Origin: Brevibacterium sp.
GTDB lineage: Bacteria > Actinomycetota > Actinomycetes > Actinomycetales > Brevibacteriaceae
Length of the DNA stretch: 32,893 nucleotides
Assembly (NCBI RefSeq): GCF_022712115.1
Contig: NZ_JALAHB010000043.1
Span: forward strand, 1-32,893
Reading direction: 5' to 3'
Positions within the stretch are counted from its first letter, which is position 1; every line of letters begins with the position of its first letter. Shown here piece after piece: positions 15,769 through 23,711 of this stretch. The position numbers and the translations under genes were made by a program. Under the pieces are notes generated by a model that did not search any database, was not told the origin of the DNA, and saw only the letters and a program-made list of their open reading frames with translations.

Positions 15769-16644
15769 ATGGCAGAAACGCATACCTCGTCCGCAGCCGC
15801 GGCCGGCGCCGCGGAGATCGCCGAGCTTCCCGCCTGGCGCCAGGACTATCCGTACGCGCGCAAGCTCAAGCGCGTGGAGTACGAGGCGCAGAAGCGCGAG
15901 CTGCAGATCGAACTCCTCAAGCTCCAGCGCTGGGTGAGCACCTCCGGGGCGAAGATCGCGATCGTGTTCGAGGGCCGGGACGCGGCGGGCAAGGGCGGCT
16001 CCATCAAGCGCTTCACGGAACACCTCAACCCGCGCGGTGCCCGCACCGTGGCCCTGGGCGTGCCCACCGAACGTGAGAAGTCCCAGTGGTACTTCCAGCG
16101 GTATGCGGAGCATCTGCCCGCCGGCGGCGAGATCGTGTTCTTCGACCGCTCCTGGTACAACCGCGCCGGAGTGGAGAAGGTCATGGGGTACTGCACGGAC
16201 GAGCAGTACACGGAGTTCATGCGCGCGGCACCCGAGTTCGAACGGATGCTGGTGAACTCCGGCACCCGGCTCATCAAGTTCTGGTTCTCCGTGAGCCGTG
16301 CGGAGCAGCGGGAGCGCTTCCGCTCCCGTTCCGAGGATCCGCTCAAGCAGTGGAAGCTCTCGCCCACGGACCTCGCCTCGCTGGACAAGTGGCACGAGTA
16401 CACGGAGGCCAAGGAGGCCATGTTCTACTACACGGACACGGAGACGGCTCCGTGGACCGTGGTGAAGTCGAACGACAAGAAGCGCGCCCGGCTGGAGGCC
16501 ATGCGCTACGTCCTCAGCCTCTTCGACTATCCGGACAAGGATCCGGCGGTCGTCGGCACCGTCGACCCTCTCATCGTGGGTCGTGCCGCAGACATCCACG
16601 AGACGGACGAGCACCCGGGGGAGCGGAGCTTCCCCCAGCTCTGA
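15769..16644 (+). CDS. ppk2: polyphosphate kinase 2 (PPK2)
   Basis: This enzyme has 291 residues of the PPK2 family, which transfers phosphate between polyphosphate and nucleoside diphosphates or monophosphates. Walker A is GRDAAGKGG at 69-77. Walker B is FFDRSWYNRAGVE starting near 124, with Asp126. The FWFSVSRAEQRERFRSRSEDPLKQWKLSPTDLASLDKWHEY block is the lid region. The single domain and these motifs fit the class I group, which mainly makes GTP or ATP from polyphosphate, although class assignment by eye is not secure. ATG 15769 has GAAAGG seven bases upstream, whereas ATG 15754 has only a weak site. It lies 50 bases after the LCP gene. Confidence 0.88.
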   Translation: MAETHTSSAAAAGAAEIAELPAWRQDYPYARKLKRVEYEAQKRELQIELLKLQRWVSTSGAKIAIVFEGRDAAGKGGSIKRFTEHLNPRGARTVALGVPTEREKSQWYFQRYAEHLPAGGEIVFFDRSWYNRAGVEKVMGYCTDEQYTEFMRAAPEFERMLVNSGTRLIKFWFSVSRAEQRERFRSRSEDPLKQWKLSPTDLASLDKWHEYTEAKEAMFYYTDTETAPWTVVKSNDKKRARLEAMRYVLSLFDYPDKDPAVVGTVDPLIVGRAADIHETDEHPGERSFPQL

Positions 16645-16740
16645 GCGCCCGGCTCATCCGTGCCCGGCAGTGTGCAGGCAGCCCGCGCTCTCGCGTGAGA
16701 GGCCCGCATGGAGGTCGGGCCGGACGACAGCACCTGCTGT

Positions 16741-17859
16741 CTACGCCCTGCGGTACTGCGCGGTGATCGGGCAGTCGAAGGGATCCCGCGCGGCGAGCCC
16801 CACGCGGTTGAGGTAGCCGACGACGATCGCATAGGAGCGCAGCAGGGAGGTCTCCGTGTAGGGCACGTCGTGCGTGCGGCAGAACTCGCGCACGAGCACC
16901 CGTGCGCGGGCCAGGTGCGGGCGCGCCATGCTGGGGAAGAGATGGTGCTCGATCTGGTAGTTGAGGCCGCCCATCAGCCATGTGGCCCACCAGCCGCCCC
17001 GGATGTTGCGCGAGGTGCGCACCTGCTTGGAGAAGAAGTCCAGCTTGGCGTCCCGCGCGATGACCGGCATGCCCTTGTGGTTCGGTGCGAACGAGGCGCC
17101 CATGTACACACCGAACACCGCCAGCTGCACGCCCATGAACGCGCACGCCATGCCCAGGGGCAGGAAGGCGAAGACGGGCACCAGCAGCAGCGGGAAGCGC
17201 ACGGCGAACAGGGCGAGTTCGATCCAGCGGCCCTTCACCTGCTTCTCCGTGACGAGGTGCTTGAGGCTGAGGAAGTGGAGATTGATCCCCTCGAGCGTGA
17301 GCAGGGGGAAGAAGAGCCAGCCCTGCTTCCGGGTGAGGAGGCGGCGCAGGCCGCGGGCCTCAGCGGCGTCCTCCTCGAGGAAGGAGATGGTGTCGACCTC
17401 GATGTCCGGGTCCTTGCGCACCCGGTTGGGATTGGCGTGGTGCCGGCTGTGCTTGGAGTCCCACCAGGAGTAGCTCATGCCCACGATGCCGCCCAGCACA
17501 CGTGCGAGCGAGTCGTTGGCCGGGCCTGAGGCGAGGATCTGCCGGTGGGCGGCCTCGTGGGCGAGGAACGCCACCTGGGTGAACAGGATGCCGAGCGCCG
17601 CGGCGATGAGGAGCTGGAACCAGGAGTCGCCCAGGAGGACGAAGCCGGTGACGGCACCGCCGAGGCCCAGCGCGATCCCCGCACCGGTGAGCGCGTAGAA
17701 CCAGGGGGCACGGTCGAGGAGGCCGGCCTCACGCGCGGTCCTCGACAGCTGGGAGTAGACCTTGGTGAGGGAGGGGAAGTCCTCACGGCGTGCATATGTG
17801 CGCCGGAGAGGGCCCTGTACGGGCCGGGGGAGGAGGGAGGCATGGGGCGAGTGCGTCAT
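16741..17859 (-). CDS. membrane fatty-acid desaturase (DesA3/linoleoyl-CoA type)
   Basis: This 372-residue di-iron membrane enzyme introduces a double bond into an acyl chain using O2 and reduced electron carriers. Three histidine boxes are complete: HEAAH at 101-105, HSRHH at 137-141 and QIEHH at 302-306, where Gln replaces the first His as in front-end and stearoyl-CoA Delta9 DesA3-like members. About four membrane helices lie at 55-75, 80-98 and 215-255. No partner reductase or ferredoxin is adjacent. The ATG at 17859 has only a weak GC-rich site before it. The cold-shock gene upstream on the same strand is separated by a strong terminator, so shared transcription is unlikely. Membrane-fluidity control is inferred. 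Confidence 0.87.
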   Translation of the reverse strand: MTHSPHASLLPRPVQGPLRRTYARREDFPSLTKVYSQLSRTAREAGLLDRAPWFYALTGAGIALGLGGAVTGFVLLGDSWFQLLIAAALGILFTQVAFLAHEAAHRQILASGPANDSLARVLGGIVGMSYSWWDSKHSRHHANPNRVRKDPDIEVDTISFLEEDAAEARGLRRLLTRKQGWLFFPLLTLEGINLHFLSLKHLVTEKQVKGRWIELALFAVRFPLLLVPVFAFLPLGMACAFMGVQLAVFGVYMGASFAPNHKGMPVIARDAKLDFFSKQVRTSRNIRGGWWATWLMGGLNYQIEHHLFPSMARPHLARARVLVREFCRTHDVPYTETSLLRSYAIVVGYLNRVGLAARDPFDCPITAQYRRA

Positions 17860-18184
17860 GGCTGCGCCTGTCTGCTGTGGGGCCTGCGCGGCGACGGGAA
17901 GGGTCGCGGCGGCCGTCGTCGGAGCAATGGGCGTCTGCCGATCGCTGGACTCACGGCGGGCCCGCGGTCCTCGGCGACGGCGGCGGGCCGTGCGCCGGGT
18001 GCGCGGGGTCTGGCGTGAGGGATGAGGCGACGAAGGGCCGGCAGCGGTGGAGTCACCGATGCCGGCCCTTCGCCTCCCACGAGGGGAGGGGCGCGTCTGA
18101 CGAGAGTCGTCTGCCCCTGGGATCCGTCCTGCTCAGCCGTTGCGAGGAACGGCGGGAGTCTGCGGGTCCGGATCGATCAGAAGA
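17860..18184. other. gene-free stretch between desaturase and cold-shock gene
   Basis: These 325 bases contain the cold-shock gene's likely terminators and must hold the desaturase promoter, which I could not identify. Besides the large hairpin at 18031-18072, a small GCCGTT/AACGGC hairpin lies at 18136-18153. No reading frame here looks coding. Confidence 0.5.
18031..18072 (-). terminator. strong hairpin, likely terminator of the cold-shock gene
   Basis: CGAAGGGCCGGCA (18031-18043) pairs exactly with TGCCGGCCCTTCG (18060-18072). Inside it GGTG and CACC pair around a four-base loop. It lies 113 bases past the cold-shock stop on the minus strand. Confidence 0.6.
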
Positions 18185-18388
18185 TCAGAGGCCGCGGATG
18201 TTCGCAGCCTGCGGGCCGCGGTCGCCCTGCTCGATGTCGAATTCGACCTTCTGGTTCTCCTCGAGGTTGCGGAAACCGGAACCCTGGATGGCGGAGAAGT
18301 GGGCGAAAACGTCGCTCGAGCCGTCATCGGGAGCGATGAAGCCGAAGCCCTTGTCGGAGTTGAACCATTTGACGGTGCCTGTGGCCAT
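18185..18388 (-). CDS. cspA: CspA-family cold-shock protein
   Basis: This is a 67-residue OB-fold RNA/DNA-binding protein that melts RNA structure. It has both nucleic-acid binding motifs, KGFGFIAPD (RNP1-like, residues 13-21) and VFAHFSAI (RNP2-like, 27-34), and the usual opening [14 protein letters not shown]. Its length is exactly that of the family. ATG 18388 has a GAAGGA site eight bases before it. A coding-like frame ends at 18393, only five bases before this start on the same strand, so the leader is odd. Cold induction normally acts through a long 5' leader, and the 340 bases upstream could serve for that; not shown here. Confidence 0.93.
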   Translation of the reverse strand: MATGTVKWFNSDKGFGFIAPDDGSSDVFAHFSAIQGSGFRNLEENQKVEFDIEQGDRGPQAANIRGL

Positions 18389-18917
18389 GACGTCATTCCT
18401 TCTTTGTCTGGGACCACGGGAGTGATCCATGAAACCGCGACGACGGCGCCGTCGCGGAGCTTGTGGTTGCACCAGAGGTGCGCGGAAGGGCCGCAACGGG
18501 ACCCGGGATGTGCAGGGAGAAGTCTTCGAGTGCGGACCGAGCCGCAGAGAGGGACACGTGCGCGCTGATTCGCTGGCCCTTGGGGCCGTAGGCGGTGAAG
18601 TCGAGGCCGTTCTCGACGACGTGGCCGGCGAACTCGCCGGTGAGGGTGGCCGCGTGAACATCGTCAGCGGCGCGTTGCCAGGAAATCAGGGGACGTGCGG
18701 GTGAAACTGGAGATGCAGAAGAGATGAGAAACCGATTCGTTCAGGTCGCTGAACGGTTCCGGGAGGATCCGTCCGCGAGTGTATTCGCTAATCGCGTCAC
18801 ATGAAGTTCCGGTCCTGTGTGAGCACCGGTCGTCCGCGAACGCCTGAAAACAGCCTACAGCATGAGAGCCGGATCCGCATGGGGCCCGCGAATGGGAATT
18901 CCCTGGCCGGAGGCATG
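18389..18917. other. long region without an intact gene upstream of cspA
   Basis: These 529 bases lie between cspA and the YeiH-type gene. They contain a coding-like frame without a start (18393-18740), a small hairpin CGTTCAG-gtcg-CTGAACG at 18738-18755, and a slightly AT-richer patch at about 18775-18800 that could hold a promoter. The cspA promoter must lie here but I cannot place it. Confidence 0.5.
18393..18740 (-). pseudogene. coding-like frame with no start codon, family unknown
   Basis: On the minus strand the frame opened by a TGA at 18743-18741 stays open to a TGA at 18395-18393. Within it, residues encoded at about 18690-18505 look protein-like (for example [20 protein letters not shown], then [20 protein letters not shown]). 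Almost every third codon base from 18662 to about 18565 is G or C, as in real genes here. There is no ATG, GTG or TTG in the frame upstream of this block; only CTG at 18689 and ATT at 18686. The last 30 codons before cspA look non-coding. It may be a small gene that lost its start by a frameshift, or one with a rare start. I do not recognise the family. Confidence 0.35.
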
Positions 18918-20222
18918 TCACACCTGCACCCCGGCGAACAGGAGGGACGCCAGGGCCAGGCCCACGAGGAGGTTGAAGACCGTCGCCGTGCCGAACACGG
19001 CCACGGGACGCCAGCCCGCCTCGCGCACGGCGGAGACGCGGAACTCCAGGCCGATGGAGACGAAGGCCAGGGTCAGGGCCCAGGTCTGCAGTTCCTTCGC
19101 GGCCTCCAGCCTGGGCTCCAGCGCTTCCGGCGGGAGCATCTGCCCCAGCAGTGTCGCGACGGCGGAGGCGGCGAGGAAGCCGAGGACGAACTTGGGGAAG
19201 CGCTCCCACACCATCGCCGCGCGCCGGCGGAGGGAGGGCCGGGTCTCCGCCGAGGCGCCGGTCACCGGGGAGCCCTCGCCCGGGCGCGCGGATTCCTCCG
19301 TGCCGCCGGACGTCTCCGTGGTCCCCGGCACGTCCTCGTCGCCCGGCGCGTGCGCACGCCCGGTTCCGCGGGACGCGAAGGCGAGGGTGAGGACCACGGC
19401 CACGACGCCCAGGAGGGCGTTCTGCGTGACCTTGACGATGGAGGCGATCTGGAGGGCCTCCTCGCCGGCCACCGCTCCGGCGGCGGTCACGGCCGCGGTC
19501 GTGTCGATGTTCCCGCCGATCCAGGCGCCGGTGACCGCATCGGAGAGACCCATGAGCCCCGCCAGCCAGGGCAGGAGGAAGATCGAGGGGACGGCGAACA
19601 CCACCACGAGTGTGGCCGTGAAGGCGAGCTGCTCCTTCTTCGCCTGCACCGCGCCCGCCGCCGCCACGGCGGCGGAGACTCCGCAGACGGCGAGAGAGGT
19701 CGCCAGCAGCGCCCGCAGCCGGTCGTCGATGCCCAGGAGCCCCGCCATCCACCAGGTGAAGAGGAACACGGCGGTGACCAGCAGGCACGCCTGTGCGAGC
19801 GAAGGACCGAAGGCGCGCGCGATCACCGCGAAGTCGATGGAGGCGCCCAGCAGCACCAGACCGACCTTGATGAACAGCTCTGTGCGGAAGGCCGGTTCGA
19901 GGCGTGAACGCAGGCCGGTGGCCGTCACCAGCGCGTTCGCGGCGAATCCCAGGACGATCGCGTAGACGGGGTACTCGACGGACTTCGCGACGTCGCCCCA
20001 GCCGGTCGCGGCAGCGGCCTCGGGCACCCAGTCGGTGAGGAACCGCACCGCCCATGCCAGTGCGAGGACGAAGGCGAGTCCTGTGAGCGTCCACAGCACC
20101 GAGGCTCCGGTGAGGCGAGAGCGTCCGGGGGCCTCGGCCTCGGGTGCGGTGGCCTGCGCGACGGTCGGTGCGGTGGTCCGCGGGCGCGACTTCCCCGCGG
20201 CAGAGGGCTGAGGTCCGGTCAT
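18918..20222 (-). CDS. YeiH-family (UPF0324) putative sulfate exporter
   Basis: This protein of 434 residues has about ten membrane helices and belongs to the YeiH/UPF0324 family, annotated as putative sulfate exporters on thin evidence. Landmarks are FIKVGLVLLGASIDF, AVCGVSAAVAAAGAVQAKKE and GAWIGGNIDTTAAVTAAGAV. A hydrophilic, Pro/Glu/Gly-rich loop of roughly 50 residues (about 268-320) separates the helix bundles and is longer than I expect for the family. ATG 20222 overlaps the stop of the small upstream membrane protein (ATGA), so translation is coupled. Upstream in-frame starts would run through that gene and are rejected. Transported substrate is not determined. Confidence 0.8.
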   Translation of the reverse strand: MTGPQPSAAGKSRPRTTAPTVAQATAPEAEAPGRSRLTGASVLWTLTGLAFVLALAWAVRFLTDWVPEAAAATGWGDVAKSVEYPVYAIVLGFAANALVTATGLRSRLEPAFRTELFIKVGLVLLGASIDFAVIARAFGPSLAQACLLVTAVFLFTWWMAGLLGIDDRLRALLATSLAVCGVSAAVAAAGAVQAKKEQLAFTATLVVVFAVPSIFLLPWLAGLMGLSDAVTGAWIGGNIDTTAAVTAAGAVAGEEALQIASIVKVTQNALLGVVAVVLTLAFASRGTGRAHAPGDEDVPGTTETSGGTEESARPGEGSPVTGASAETRPSLRRRAAMVWERFPKFVLGFLAASAVATLLGQMLPPEALEPRLEAAKELQTWALTLAFVSIGLEFRVSAVREAGWRPVAVFGTATVFNLLVGLALASLLFAGVQV

Positions 20223-20455
20223 GGGAGCATCTCCGGGGTGAGGAGGCCCGCCATGCAGGCGGCGAACAGCAGGAGGCCCGCGACCGTGGCCAGCCAGTCC
20301 TCGCTGAGGGAGAACTTCCTGTGGTCGTCCGGGGAGGCGGGAGCCGTCCTGTGCGCAGGCGGGGCCGAGGCCTGTGCCTCGTGATGCTGCGCGTCGTGGT
20401 GCTGAGCCTCGTGGGCCGGCGGATCCGGTGTGCGGCTCGTGCCGTCGGGGTGCAT
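20219..20455 (-). CDS. small His-rich single-span membrane protein paired with YeiH
   Basis: This 78-residue protein has a hydrophilic N-terminus with HEAQHHDAQHHEAQ, then FSLSEDWLATVAGLLLFAACMAGLLTP, one membrane helix at about 54-75. The SEDWLA...GLL pattern is one I associate with small proteins encoded just before YeiH-type transporters, suggesting a subunit or assembly partner; that is recollection plus context. The histidine cluster could bind a metal or sense pH, but nothing shows it. ATG 20455 has GAGGAG seven to eight bases before it. The stop overlaps the YeiH start by four bases. Confidence 0.6.
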   Translation of the reverse strand: MHPDGTSRTPDPPAHEAQHHDAQHHEAQASAPPAHRTAPASPDDHRKFSLSEDWLATVAGLLLFAACMAGLLTPEMLP

Positions 20456-20799
20456 GCGGATGCTCCTCTGCGGGGGCGCGGCGGAAATGGTGCGGGCGGG
20501 TCGTCATTCAGCGTAGCGGCGGAGCTTCAGCGGTCCGGGGGAATCGTGTCGCAGCTGGACATGGAGGTGGGAGAGTTCGCCGGGCGGTTGCCGGTTCGTC
20601 ATCTCGGCGCCCGCCGTCTCGGCACAGGTCGGTGGGCATGACAGCGAGCCGTGGCCGGTTCCGTTCTCGGCTGAGTGCGGCGAGGATGGGAGCGGGGAAC
20701 GGATGTGTGCGGGTCCCCACCTCACAGGAGAGAGCGGGCACACAGAAGGGGGCTCGCGCACGAGAGGTTGGTGCACGGTGGAAGGACGGGACGGCGCAG
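20456..20799. other. intergenic region between divergent genes
   Basis: These 344 bases separate the small membrane-protein gene (minus) from the decayed PH-like gene (plus). Frames on both strands have no family resemblance or consistent third-base bias. It should hold the promoter for the YeiH pair. I see no clear repeat or hairpin. Confidence 0.4.
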
Positions 20800-21436
20800 A
20801 TGGCTGAGCAGGAGCAGGGGCCGCCGGGCGGACGGCGTCCGGTTCGGCGCCCTCGTGCCGGGAGCTTCCGCGCCGACGGGCATTCGCACCCGCCGCTGGA
20901 GGTGCTGCGCGCCAAGGCCTGCCGGGAGCGTGTGGAGGGGTGGCTGCGTGAGTTGGAGAACGGCCGCGAGGTCGTCATCCACACGCGCGTGCGTGATTCG
21001 GCCGCCGCGGGGCTGCTGGTCTGGGCGGTCTGTGCGCTGCTCGTCTGGCTGCTGCTGGGCAGTGCGATGTCACCGCTGAGGTTCTGGGAGGCGCAGGAGG
21101 GCACAGCGGCGGCGAGCTGCGCGGAGGCCGCGGCGATCGTGGTGATCGGGCTGCTGACGGCGGTCTTCGTCCTCGTGCTGGCCTGGGGCGGTGTTCTCCT
21201 GGTGGTGTGGGTGCCGTGGACGCGTCCCGAGCTGGTGGTGACGCAGGAGGCGCTCAGCTCCGTGGGCGCGCGGTGGCGCATGCACGGAGCTGGGGCATGC
21301 GCGTCCTGCTGATCCGGAGGCGAGAGTGAGAGGCCAGGTCGCCGCGTTCCCCGCAGTGCCCAAAGCGGACGTCCTCACTCTGCTCCTGGAAGCGCACCGG
21401 CGCTATGGCGGCGGGGAGCATACGGAGACGGGCTGA
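20800..21436 (+). pseudogene. decayed membrane-anchored PH-like protein, two frame changes
   Basis: From ATG 20800 the frame encodes a hydrophilic N-terminus, RVEGWLRELENGREVVIHTR, two membrane helices and WTRPELVVTQEALSSVGARW. It then stops at 21312 in unrelated sequence. The lost homology resumes in the third frame as HARSWGMRVLLIRRRE (21279-21326), then in the second frame as RGQVAAFPAVPKADVLTLLL followed by EAHRRY, ending at 21436. The arrangement (amphipathic segment, two helices, LVVT...GLEV/EAL...ARW, DVL...AHRR end) matches the intact protein at 3206-3907, so they are probably paralogues. Two frame changes are needed, near 21275-21290 and near 21325. Without a PH-like domain the product would be non-functional. 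Sequencing errors are the alternative. Confidence 0.65.
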
Positions 21437-21565
21437 TGAGGAGCGGGCCCGAGGCCTCGGCGGGGTTCGCCGGGCATCTGCGGCACTGGTGCCCGGTGCC
21501 GGGATCCGGCGTTCGCTTCAGGGCTGGCTGCCCCGGGGACCGCCGGCCGGAGTCCTCCGCCTCGG

Positions 21566-22125
21566 TCAGAACTCCTCGAGGCGGAGCGGCTGCGGAGGAG
21601 GTCCCTCTGCACGGAGCCGGGTGAGCAGTCCGGGGAGCGTGCGCGGAGCGAAGACCGCGTTCTGTGCCGCGATCTCGGCGGGGAGAGCCAGCGGACCTCC
21701 TGCACTCCTTCGTCCCGCAGCTGGGCGGGGGTGAGCGCGGGTGTGGGGTCGAAGCGCTCGGTGCGGAAGAGGTACACGTGGTCGGTCTGGCCGGTCCATC
21801 CGCTGAATGCGCGGTGGGCCGTGCGGGTCCAGAGCAGAGGTCCCAGCTCTGCCACCGGCATGCCCGTCTCCTCGTGCATCTCCCGCCGCAGCGCCTCCAG
21901 GTGCGTCTCACCGGCCTCGATCCCGCCGCCGGGAGTGGCCCAGAGCCCATTGGCGGAGGGCTGGCGGCTCCAGCGGAAGCGGACGAGGAGGATGTGGTCG
22001 TCCGGGTCCAGGATGACGGCCCGCACGGCCTGGCGCAATCGCTGCGCCGTGGGATTCCGGCCCGCGTCTTTTGAGCCTCCGACCTTCTGCACCGGAGGCT
22101 CCGTCTCTGCGCGCGTGCGATCCAT
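21566..22125 (-). pseudogene. NUDIX hydrolase with a one-base frameshift
   Basis: The frame from ATG 22125 encodes a NUDIX domain whose box is complete: GGGIEAGETHLEALRREMHEETG at about 66-88 (written in two parts here: GGGIEAGET and REMHEETG). Such enzymes cleave nucleoside diphosphates linked to another group. After VQEVRWLSP the frame goes wrong near 21680, reading Arg/Ser-rich sequence past the expected end. The adjacent frame instead continues PAEIAAQNAVFAPRTLPGLL and ends RLEEF at 21566, giving a normal 187-residue protein. One base lost in the GGGG run at 21680-21683 explains it. The NUDIX fold may survive partly, since the box precedes the break. It is convergent with the decayed PH-like gene. 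Confidence 0.7.
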
Positions 22126-22171
22126 CTGCGTCTGTTCTCCTCGGTAAGGCGGGCCGGCGTGCGGCGACCAC

Positions 22172-22177
22172 TAGTCT
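22172..22177 (+). promoter_or_regulatory. -10 element for a leaderless transcript
   Basis: TAGTCT (TANNNT) ends six bases before the GTG at 22184. No ribosome site lies between them. Confidence 0.55.
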
Positions 22178-22183
22178 GGACCC

Positions 22184-22699
22184 GTGACGGACTCTACTGC
22201 GCGCACCCCGGACAAGCTGGCCTCGGCCCAGCCTGCTCAGGACCAGACAGCTCAGGACCAGACAGCCTCGGCACCGGTGCCCCCGGCCTCGGCGTCCCAG
22301 GCCTCGGCCCCGTGCCCCTGCGGCGGCTACCCGAAGGGAGCGACCTACTCACAGTGCTGTGAGCCCGCGCTCACCCTGACGACGTGGCCTCCCACGGCGC
22401 AGCAGCTCATGCGCTCCCGCTACACCGCCCATGTCAAGGGCGACGAGGACCACCTGTTCCGCACCTGGCATCCGAAGACCCGGCCGGCTCGCATCGACGT
22501 GGGCGACGGCGCGGAGTGGATCGGCCTGCGCGTGGAGGCCGTCAGCGCCGGCGGTGTCCAGGACGAGGAGGGAGTCGTCGAGTACCGCGCCGCCTATCGC
22601 GAACCGGACGGCAGCAGCGGTGAGCTCCACGAGGTGGCGCGGTTCGTGCGCAGGGCCCGGCGCTGGATGTACCTGGGTCCGGCCGAGGTCCTAGGCTGA
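22184..22699 (+). CDS. YchJ-family protein with SEC-C zinc motif
   Basis: This 171-residue protein starts with a disordered Ala/Gln/Pro-rich stretch, including a 15-bp DNA repeat encoding QDQTA twice. A metal-binding CPC...CC motif follows (Cys44, Cys46, Cys58, Cys59), like the C-terminal SEC-C motif of SecA. The remainder, WPPTAQQLMRSRYTAHVKGD and TWHPKTRPARI onwards, is the YchJ (UPF0225) NTF2-like domain. The function of YchJ is not established. The GTG start is set by a -10 hexamer six bases upstream, so the mRNA is probably leaderless. The next gene has its own ribosome site 18 bases on and may be co-transcribed. Confidence 0.82.
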   Translation: MTDSTARTPDKLASAQPAQDQTAQDQTASAPVPPASASQASAPCPCGGYPKGATYSQCCEPALTLTTWPPTAQQLMRSRYTAHVKGDEDHLFRTWHPKTRPARIDVGDGAEWIGLRVEAVSAGGVQDEEGVVEYRAAYREPDGSSGELHEVARFVRRARRWMYLGPAEVLG

Positions 22700-22729
22700 G
22701 AGGGTTCCAGGCTGAAGAAGGAGACCGTC

Positions 22730-23176
22730 ATGGCACTCACCCCGTTCCTCATGTTCGAGGGCCGCGCGCAGGAAGCGCTGGACCTCTACACCTCCGTCAT
22801 CCCGCGCTCGTCCGTGCAGTCCGTGGTCCACTTCCCGGCGGAGGACGCGGCGCAGGCGGAAGCCGCGGCGACGGAGGCCAACCCGGCCGTCAGCACAGAG
22901 GCGCCGCTCATCATGATGGCGGTGGCGGACCTGGACGGCCTCCGCGTGCGGATCAACGACTCGCCCATTCACCACCAGTTCACCTTCACGCCGGCGTCCT
23001 CGCTGTACTTCGAGACCCAGGACCCGGCCGAGTACGAGGCCGTCCTCGCCGGTCTCTCCGACGGGGGCATGTTCCTCATGGAGGACCGCGACGACTACGG
23101 CTTCGCGCAGCGCTACGCGTGGCTGAACGACCGGCTGGGCGTGAGCTGGCAGCTGGCGCTCGCCTCGGCGGTCTGA
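22730..23176 (+). CDS. VOC-family (PhnB-like) protein
   Basis: This 148-residue protein belongs to the vicinal-oxygen-chelate superfamily, PhnB/3-demethylubiquinone-methyltransferase-like branch. It opens MALTPFLMFEGRAQEALDLYTSVIP, with paired beta-alpha-beta-beta-beta units and the late FLMEDRDDYGFAQRYAWLNDRLGVSWQL block. Such proteins often have unknown substrates and may bind metal; the usual metal-ligand set cannot be confirmed by eye. ATG 22730 has AAGGAG seven bases before it. The OsmC gene starts six bases after its stop, so the YchJ, VOC and OsmC genes look like one transcription unit. Confidence 0.8.
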   Translation: MALTPFLMFEGRAQEALDLYTSVIPRSSVQSVVHFPAEDAAQAEAAATEANPAVSTEAPLIMMAVADLDGLRVRINDSPIHHQFTFTPASSLYFETQDPAEYEAVLAGLSDGGMFLMEDRDDYGFAQRYAWLNDRLGVSWQLALASAV

Positions 23177-23182
23177 GTCGCG

Positions 23183-23698
23183 ATGAGCGAGGACGGGCAC
23201 GTGGCGAGTTCCCGCGCGAACGAGCCCGAGGATGAGCGAGTGGCGGAACACCTGCAGGTGTCCGTCGCCCGCACAGGGTTCGAGCGGTATCGGGTGACGA
23301 CGGCCTCGGGCGCGCAGCTGGAGTTCGGCAGGGGAGAGGGACTCGTGCAGCCCGCGGAGATGCTCATGGCCGCGCTCGCCGGCTGCATGGCTGTCTGCGT
23401 GGACAAGCCGCTCACCCGCGGCGGCGAGCCGGAGCGGTTCGCGTTCACCGTCGACGCGGACAAGCTCAAGGATTCCGCCGGTCCCGTGCGTCTGGACGGG
23501 CTGGACGTCACCTTCGACCTGGCACTGACGGAATGGACGCGGCGGCAGGATCCGGAGGTCTTCGTGGAGCGGCTGATGGATGCCGCGCATGAGCGGATCT
23601 GCGCCGTCTCCCGGACCCTGGAGCACGGAGCGGCAGTGGCCGCCTCTGCTCAGGTCGAGATCACGGGCGCGACGGTCGAGGAGCCGGGCGGCTCCTGA
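23183..23698 (+). CDS. OsmC-family peroxiredoxin-like protein
   Basis: This 171-residue protein shows the OsmC fold with two reactive cysteines in context: AALAGCMAV (Cys68) and ERICAVSRTLEHG (Cys140). OsmC/Ohr proteins reduce organic hydroperoxides with thiol help. This one resembles the broader OsmC-like branch rather than classical Ohr, judging by the DPEVFVERLMDAAHERICAVS helix. It begins six bases after the VOC gene with only a weak ribosome site, so coupled translation is likely. A hairpin follows the stop, shared with the convergent HhH-GPD gene. The peroxide substrate is inferred from the family. Confidence 0.82.
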   Translation: MSEDGHVASSRANEPEDERVAEHLQVSVARTGFERYRVTTASGAQLEFGRGEGLVQPAEMLMAALAGCMAVCVDKPLTRGGEPERFAFTVDADKLKDSAGPVRLDGLDVTFDLALTEWTRRQDPEVFVERLMDAAHERICAVSRTLEHGAAVAASAQVEITGATVEEPGGS

Positions 23699-23711
23699 GC
23701 CTCACCTGCTG

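Noticed and set aside
18664-20094. 476-codon minus-strand frame over the YeiH gene
   Set aside because: Out-of-frame shadow of YeiH, Arg/Gly-rich and without membrane helices.
20504-20776. 90-codon minus-strand frame in the gene-free region
   Set aside because: No ribosome site, no third-base bias and no family resemblance.
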